Assembly: GCA_900552095.1 (NCBI GenBank)
Contig: URYM01000050.1
Location: 1-9,685, forward strand
DNA from: an uncultured Blautia sp.
GTDB taxonomy: Bacteria; Bacillota; Clostridia; Lachnospirales; Lachnospiraceae
DNA: 9,685 bases
Direction of reading: 5' to 3'
Below are positions 5,762 to 9,685 of this stretch, one piece after another. The notes below the pieces were generated by a model that was given only the letters and a program-made list of their open reading frames with translations, was not told the DNA's origin and made no database searches. The number at the start of each line of letters is the position of its first letter. Positions within the stretch are counted from its first letter, which is position 1. The position numbers and the translations under genes were made by a program.

Positions 5762-8020
5762 TCACGATGCGCAGCTTTCACATTCTTCTACTTCCAGCGA
5801 TTTGCTGCGAATATAATACACGGTCTTCACCCCTGACTCCCAGGCAAGCAGATAAAGATTCAGCACCTGACGCATGGTATAATCATTTGTAATATAAAGG
5901 TTCATACTCTGAGCCTGGTCAATATGCCTCTGCCGGACTCCGCAGGCCCGGACACTGAACGTCTGATCAATATTGTGGGCATTTTTATAATACCAGTACG
6001 TATCCACAGAGAGATCCGGCGCCACCCGGGGCAGCATGCTTCCCTTCTTCTCTTCCAGGAAAAAGCGCTTCATCACCGGATCCACACCGGCAGTAGTTCC
6101 CGCCAGAATACTGGTGCTGCTGGTGGGCGCAATGGCAAGAAGATAAGCATTTCGCATCCCCTGGCGCGCAGCCTTTTCCGCCGTCTTTTCCCATTCTTTT
6201 GATGTGTATCCCCGCTTTCGGAAATATTCTCCCGTCTGCCAGTCACTTCCCTCAAAGTAAGCATAACTTCCTTTTTCTGCAGCCAGATCACTGCTGGCCT
6301 GGATTGCCAACCGGCTGATGGTCTCAAAAATCCGGTCTGCAAATGCCAGATGTTCCTCACTCTCCCAGAGGATTCCTCTTTTTGCCAGCATATGGTGATA
6401 ACCGCTGACCCCCAGACCGATGCTTCGATAACTCCGGTTTGTCAGCCTGGCATACGGCAGCGGATAAAAATTCAGATCAATCACATTATCCAGGGCCCGC
6501 ACCGCCGTTTCCACGATCTCCTTCATATAATCTTCATTCTCCACCGGAAGATGTCCCAGTGACAGGCTGGCCAGATTACAGACTACAAATTCTCCCGGCC
6601 TGGTAGTCGTGACTACTACCGTCTCCCCCTCTTTCGTGCGGATTTCCTGACTGACTGTCTCAATCTCTCCCATATTCTGAGCAATCTCCGTACAGAGGTT
6701 GGAACAGTAGATCATTCCCCTGTGTCCGTTGGGGTTTGCCCGGTTTACCGTATCCCGGTTAAATGTAAACGGTGTCCCTGTTTCCACCGCTGATTTTAAG
6801 ATCAGCCGCACCAGATCTTTGATGAGCACTGTTCTCTTGCGGATTCCAGGATCTTCCACACAGGAAAGGTAGCGTTTCTCCCACTCCTCTCCCCAGAAGT
6901 CCTCCAGGTGATACCCTTTCGTCTGCCAGATCTCATGCGGGCACATCAGATGCCACTCCTGATCCAGATTTTCCCCGGCCATCTTCCAGAAAAGATCGGG
7001 ATAGCAGACTGCCGGAAAGACATCATGGGCTTTCATCCGATCATCTCCGTTGTTGGTGCGCAGCTGCAGAAATTCCGGGAGATCCCGGTGCCAGGCATCT
7101 AGATATACCGCCACCGCTCCCTGGCGCATGCCCAGCTGATCCACCGCCACTGCCGTATCATTGACCAGGCGGATCCAGCGGATCACGCCGCCGGCAGCTC
7201 CTTCAAATCCCCGAATACTGCTTCCTGTTGCCCTCACCTTTCCGAAGTACATCCCCATGCCGCCTCCGAACTTACTGACCTGGGCAAAATTATCCACACT
7301 TCTGTAGATTCCCTCCAGACTGTCCGGAACGGTATCGATAAAACAGCTGGACAGCTGATGATACGGTTTTCTCGCGTTGGAGAGAGTCGGTGTGGCCATC
7401 GTCACTTCCATCCGGCTTAACATATCATAAAAACGGCGCACCCATTTCATCCGGTTTTTCTTCTCTTCCATAGCCAGATGAAGGGCAATCCCCAGATACA
7501 TCTCCTGCGGTGTCTCCAGCGGCGCATGGCTGTGCGTCTGGATCACATACCGCTTTAGCATCAGTTCCAGACCTGCATAAGTAAAAAGATGATCCCTCTC
7601 TTCTCTTAAAAAAGTCTCTGCCTCTCGGATCTCTTCCTCTGTATAATGCTTCAGAATATAATCTCCATACAGTCCTTCTTCTGTCAGGTAGCTGAGCTTT
7701 TCATAAAGCCCCTGAATCCCTCTCTTCTTCAGTTCCTGTTCCAGTTTCTGATGAAACTGCAGGTTCAGAAGCCTGGCCGCTATATATTCCCAGCGGGGCG
7801 CCTCCTGAGTCGTCAGCTCCGTGGCTGCCTTCACCATGGCTGCCAGCTTTTCTTCCTCTGTAATTCCCGGCCTTAAAAAACTGTTATATTTTTCCCAGAG
7901 CCAGAACAGACTGTATTCTTCCTGCGGAAAATCCCTCTCAATCCCCTCCAGGCACGCTTCCATTCCGGGGCTTCTATTTTCTCTCAGCAGCTCCTCTTTC
8001 CCTTCCTTTATCCGATCCAT
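5762..8020 (-). CDS. nrdA: Class I ribonucleotide reductase alpha subunit (R1)
   Basis: This is the catalytic subunit, reducing ribonucleotides to deoxyribonucleotides, 752 residues. Catalytic residues seen: Cys226 (LSSCF) and Cys481 (VVCNLASL), the active-site redox pair; Asn441, Cys443 and Glu445 in SNLCTE (radical Cys and partners); the Tyr735-Tyr736 radical relay (VKTVYYIRS); and a C-terminal shuttle pair Cys747/Cys750 (ECESCAS). The segment APRWEYIAARLL at 74-85 matches the NrdA N-terminal helical domain. The first 45 residues lack the KRDG motif and the expected length of a full ATP-cone, so activity-site control by ATP/dATP may be missing or altered. The start ATG at 8020 follows AAAGGAAAG. 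nrdB follows after 10 bases. Regulation by NrdR is suggested by the promoter boxes upstream. Confidence 0.96.
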   Translation of the reverse strand: MDRIKEGKEELLRENRSPGMEACLEGIERDFPQEEYSLFWLWEKYNSFLRPGITEEEKLAAMVKAATELTTQEAPRWEYIAARLLNLQFHQKLEQELKKRGIQGLYEKLSYLTEEGLYGDYILKHYTEEEIREAETFLREERDHLFTYAGLELMLKRYVIQTHSHAPLETPQEMYLGIALHLAMEEKKNRMKWVRRFYDMLSRMEVTMATPTLSNARKPYHQLSSCFIDTVPDSLEGIYRSVDNFAQVSKFGGGMGMYFGKVRATGSSIRGFEGAAGGVIRWIRLVNDTAVAVDQLGMRQGAVAVYLDAWHRDLPEFLQLRTNNGDDRMKAHDVFPAVCYPDLFWKMAGENLDQEWHLMCPHEIWQTKGYHLEDFWGEEWEKRYLSCVEDPGIRKRTVLIKDLVRLILKSAVETGTPFTFNRDTVNRANPNGHRGMIYCSNLCTEIAQNMGEIETVSQEIRTKEGETVVVTTTRPGEFVVCNLASLSLGHLPVENEDYMKEIVETAVRALDNVIDLNFYPLPYARLTNRSYRSIGLGVSGYHHMLAKRGILWESEEHLAFADRIFETISRLAIQASSDLAAEKGSYAYFEGSDWQTGEYFRKRGYTSKEWEKTAEKAARQGMRNAYLLAIAPTSSTSILAGTTAGVDPVMKRFFLEEKKGSMLPRVAPDLSVDTYWYYKNAHNIDQTFSVRACGVRQRHIDQAQSMNLYITNDYTMRQVLNLYLLAWESGVKTVYYIRSKSLEVEECESCAS

Positions 8021-8066
8021 CTATCTTTCCTTTCTCCTGTCTCTCGCTTCTTCCGCGCCTCCTATA

Positions 8067-8082
8067 CCACTAGATATGCGCA
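8067..8082. promoter_or_regulatory. Candidate NrdR box 2
   Basis: CCACTAGATATGCGCA aligns to the NrdR-box consensus acaCwAtATaTwGtgt at about 9 of 16 positions on the better strand. It lies downstream of the predicted transcription start. Alone it would be weak; the exact 31-bp offset to the other box is what makes it worth listing. Confidence 0.5.
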
Positions 8083-8094
8083 TTTTTCCTGTCT

Positions 8095-8123
8095 ATTATA
8101 CATGATATTGTTGCGCGGCACAA
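8095..8123 (-). promoter_or_regulatory. Promoter of nrdAB
   Basis: On the minus strand there is a perfect -10 TATAAT (8095-8100) with a weak -35 TTGTGC (8118-8123) at a 17-bp spacer. Transcription would begin near 8088, giving a leader of about 68 bases. The -35 starts four bases beyond the stop of the upstream membrane-protein gene and no terminator intervenes, so read-through from upstream is also possible. Confidence 0.65.
8098..8113. promoter_or_regulatory. Candidate NrdR box 1
   Basis: On the minus strand CAACAATATCATGTAT matches 11 of 16 positions of the NrdR consensus acaCwAtATaTwGtgt, including the core CAATAT and the ATGT half. It overlaps the -10 and spacer of the nrdAB promoter. 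Together with the box at 8067-8082 it forms a pair offset by 31 bp, about three helical turns, the arrangement known for NrdR tandem boxes. No nrdR gene is in the window. Confidence 0.62.
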
Positions 8124-8126
8124 GAG

Positions 8127-9685
8127 CTATCCGGGAATTATACCAATCCGATAACTTTCCTCCACCGTCATCCGGCCATCCGTATCCCCTTCCGACACCC
8201 GGATCCGGCAAAAGCAATAATCTGTTAATTCTTCTGAAATGCCGTCGTAAATCAAAAACTCTCTTCCCTCTCCTGTCAGATCCAGAGACATCCTGCCGTC
8301 GAATTCCCGCTGCACCGCTTCCGGATATCTTGTCTTCAGCTGCTGTTCATACAGGTCCATCATTCCCTGCACAGGACTTCTTCTGGATGTATACATATAA
8401 GTCGTATCGTAATCTCCCTCCTGGAAAAAATGATACTGCAGATCTTCTGAAAAATCCTTCTTCTCTCCTGCTTCCCCGGAAAGACCATATCCACCGTCCC
8501 CATTTGCATGGAAAAGCAGGGCACAGTATCCTCCTTCTGTCCTCTGCATCATGCGGATCTTGTAAGTCATCTGCACCGTCTCGCCTGTCGGGCTGGCTCC
8601 CTGATTGCCCGGAGAAACATAACGTTCGCTGGTCTCCACCTGATAAAGACCGTCCGCCTCGTCCCCTTTCAGTCTCTGGATCGAACAGATTTGAGTCCTG
8701 CAGTCCACCCCATTGATCCGGTACGCTTCCTGAGCCTCCTTCAGAATATTCCTTATATTCCAGTATACATCCTCATCCCTGCTTCTGCTTTCGTAGATGG
8801 GGCGTCCCGCTTCACTTTTTGCTTCTTCCAGCGTCTTCCCTCCGGAAGCCGCTGCCCGCAGAATCTCTATGTCCGTCCGTTCCATCTCTTCCCGGGACTC
8901 TTTTGGATCTTCCTCTGCCTGAGGAGCTGTCTCTTTGTATGCCTCCCTCTCATCTTTGGCTTCCAGGATCAGCGGTTCTGTTTTCTTTACAGAAACAGGG
9001 CAGAATGTCAGCGTTCCTCCCGCGGCAATCCGGTCATCATAATTGATCCGGCAGTCCTGATTCATGACAAGATTCCACTTTGGAATTCCATTCCTGCAAA
9101 GGGTCAGGGCAATAGTTCCCGAACGGAGACAGTCGCTCTCCTCATACGTCTCCGTCTCTCCTTCCGCCGTCACTGTCACGCGCCCGCTCTCCACCGTTAC
9201 TGTCGTCCCGGAAGAATCTTTCCACACTCCGTTTACCGCTGCAAGCGGATCCAGATAACTGATCCCATCTCCCCGGTCGCCAAAGGTCTCCACATACTGA
9301 CAGACCTTCCCCTCCCCATTTTCACAGGTAACCGCACAGATATCCTCTTCCAGCCACTGCACTTTTATCTCTCCTTTTCCCTTCTCTTCCAGCTGCCAGC
9401 GCTCCCGGTACAGGATTCCATGGGAAATACGTCCAACGGAGAAACTCCCCTCCTCTTTCTCTGTCCGAATCGCCAGCTTATAATCCCCTTCCGGTGAGTG
9501 CTCTACCTGAACAGAAAGATCTTTCGCTCCGCTTACAGCAAATCCAATCCAAAAAGTGAGAACAAAGATCCCCGCCGCCAGTGAAAGCCGGATCTTCCAT
9601 CCGGCTTTCAGCCAGACCAGCCAGGCCAGACCGAAGCCCCCGAAAAGGAAAGCAAAACACAGCGGCTCTATCCATGGATAAAGCC
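8127..9685 (-). CDS. Unrecognised membrane protein with large extracytoplasmic part, 5'-partial
   Basis: I do not recognise the family. The frame is open from the window edge (first full codon 9681-9683) to the stop at 8127, giving 518 visible residues; the true start lies outside. Visible residues 7-25 (PLCFAFLFGGFGLAWLVWL) and 33-51 (LSLAAGIFVLTFWIGFAVSG region) are two transmembrane helices separated by the basic turn KAGWKIR, which places the turn inside and the rest outside. Next comes a beta-rich region with short Ser/Thr/Val strands, including GVWKDSSGTTVTVESG, vaguely lipocalin-like, and several Cys (DICAVTC, DCLRSG, DCRINYDD). An acidic Glu/Lys linker follows (about 239-274), then a C-terminal domain from about 280 with WNIRNILKEAQEAYRI, RYVSPGNQGASPTGE and a DYCFCRIRV ending. 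An internal GTG at 9362 is not a credible start because it would discard both membrane helices. It is upstream of nrdAB on the same strand; a functional link is not implied. Confidence 0.8.
   Translation of the reverse strand, partial: LYPWIEPLCFAFLFGGFGLAWLVWLKAGWKIRLSLAAGIFVLTFWIGFAVSGAKDLSVQVEHSPEGDYKLAIRTEKEEGSFSVGRISHGILYRERWQLEEKGKGEIKVQWLEEDICAVTCENGEGKVCQYVETFGDRGDGISYLDPLAAVNGVWKDSSGTTVTVESGRVTVTAEGETETYEESDCLRSGTIALTLCRNGIPKWNLVMNQDCRINYDDRIAAGGTLTFCPVSVKKTEPLILEAKDEREAYKETAPQAEEDPKESREEMERTDIEILRAAASGGKTLEEAKSEAGRPIYESRSRDEDVYWNIRNILKEAQEAYRINGVDCRTQICSIQRLKGDEADGLYQVETSERYVSPGNQGASPTGETVQMTYKIRMMQRTEGGYCALLFHANGDGGYGLSGEAGEKKDFSEDLQYHFFQEGDYDTTYMYTSRRSPVQGMMDLYEQQLKTRYPEAVQREFDGRMSLDLTGEGREFLIYDGISEELTDYCFCRIRVSEGDTDGRMTVEESYRIGIIPG

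Noticed and set aside
5752..5781. GTG at 5781 as start of nrdB
   Set aside because: It would overlap the end of nrdA and lacks a binding site at proper spacing; the ATG at 5751 follows GGAGG and matches the family's usual N-terminus.
9360..9362. GTG as start of the membrane-protein gene
   Set aside because: The same frame continues without a stop to the window edge and encodes two transmembrane helices; the sequence just upstream of the GTG is coding.
8508..9497. 329-codon open frame on the plus strand
   Set aside because: Antisense shadow of the membrane-protein gene; its composition (His, Pro, Arg, Cys rich) is typical of a complementary frame and no ribosome binding site precedes it.

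Overview
The window looks like a contig end from a gut-type Lachnospiraceae/Clostridia genome. The reasons are a GanR/GH53 galactan locus of Firmicutes type, a Cytidylate_kin2-type protein common in that group, moderate base composition, strong purine-rich ribosome binding sites and sigma-A-like promoters. The taxon is an inference; no rRNA or marker gene is present. The first 49 bases are not genomic: they are an untrimmed Illumina Nextera i5 adapter with its index. The right edge is also an open end, because the last gene runs off it.

Left third (50-3650, all minus strand): a beta-1,4-galactan / galacto-oligosaccharide utilisation cluster. Reading along the minus strand it is ganR-like regulator (2612-3586), promoter plus operator, GH53 endo-galactanase (1353-2426), lipoprotein sugar-binding protein (125-1339), and the first 23 codons of an ABC permease (50-120, cut off by the adapter join). 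The regulator promoter and the enzyme promoter each carry the same odd-spaced inverted repeat GTAAA-N3-TTTAC on or next to the -10 element, so an autoregulated repressor controlling its own operon is the simple model. The GH53 enzyme has no signal peptide, which suggests it acts on imported oligosaccharides.

Middle (3700-4692, plus strand): a promoter, a cytidylate-kinase-like P-loop protein, a 64-residue Lys/Ala-rich helical protein of unknown role, and a strong bidirectional terminator that closes both this unit and the convergent nrd operon.

Right half (4708-9685, minus strand): a class I aerobic ribonucleotide reductase operon, nrdA-nrdB, with all catalytic and iron-ligand residues visible. 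Its promoter carries two NrdR-box-like palindromes exactly 31 bp apart. Upstream lies a large unrecognised membrane protein (8127 to the edge). Its frame is open through the window edge and includes two transmembrane helices that would be lost if the GTG at 9362 were taken as its start.

I see no CRISPR array, insertion sequence, tRNA or phage gene. No clearly new system is visible; the points most worth following are the operator/hinge pairing of the regulator, the leaderless GH53, the NrdR-box pair, and the unknown membrane protein.
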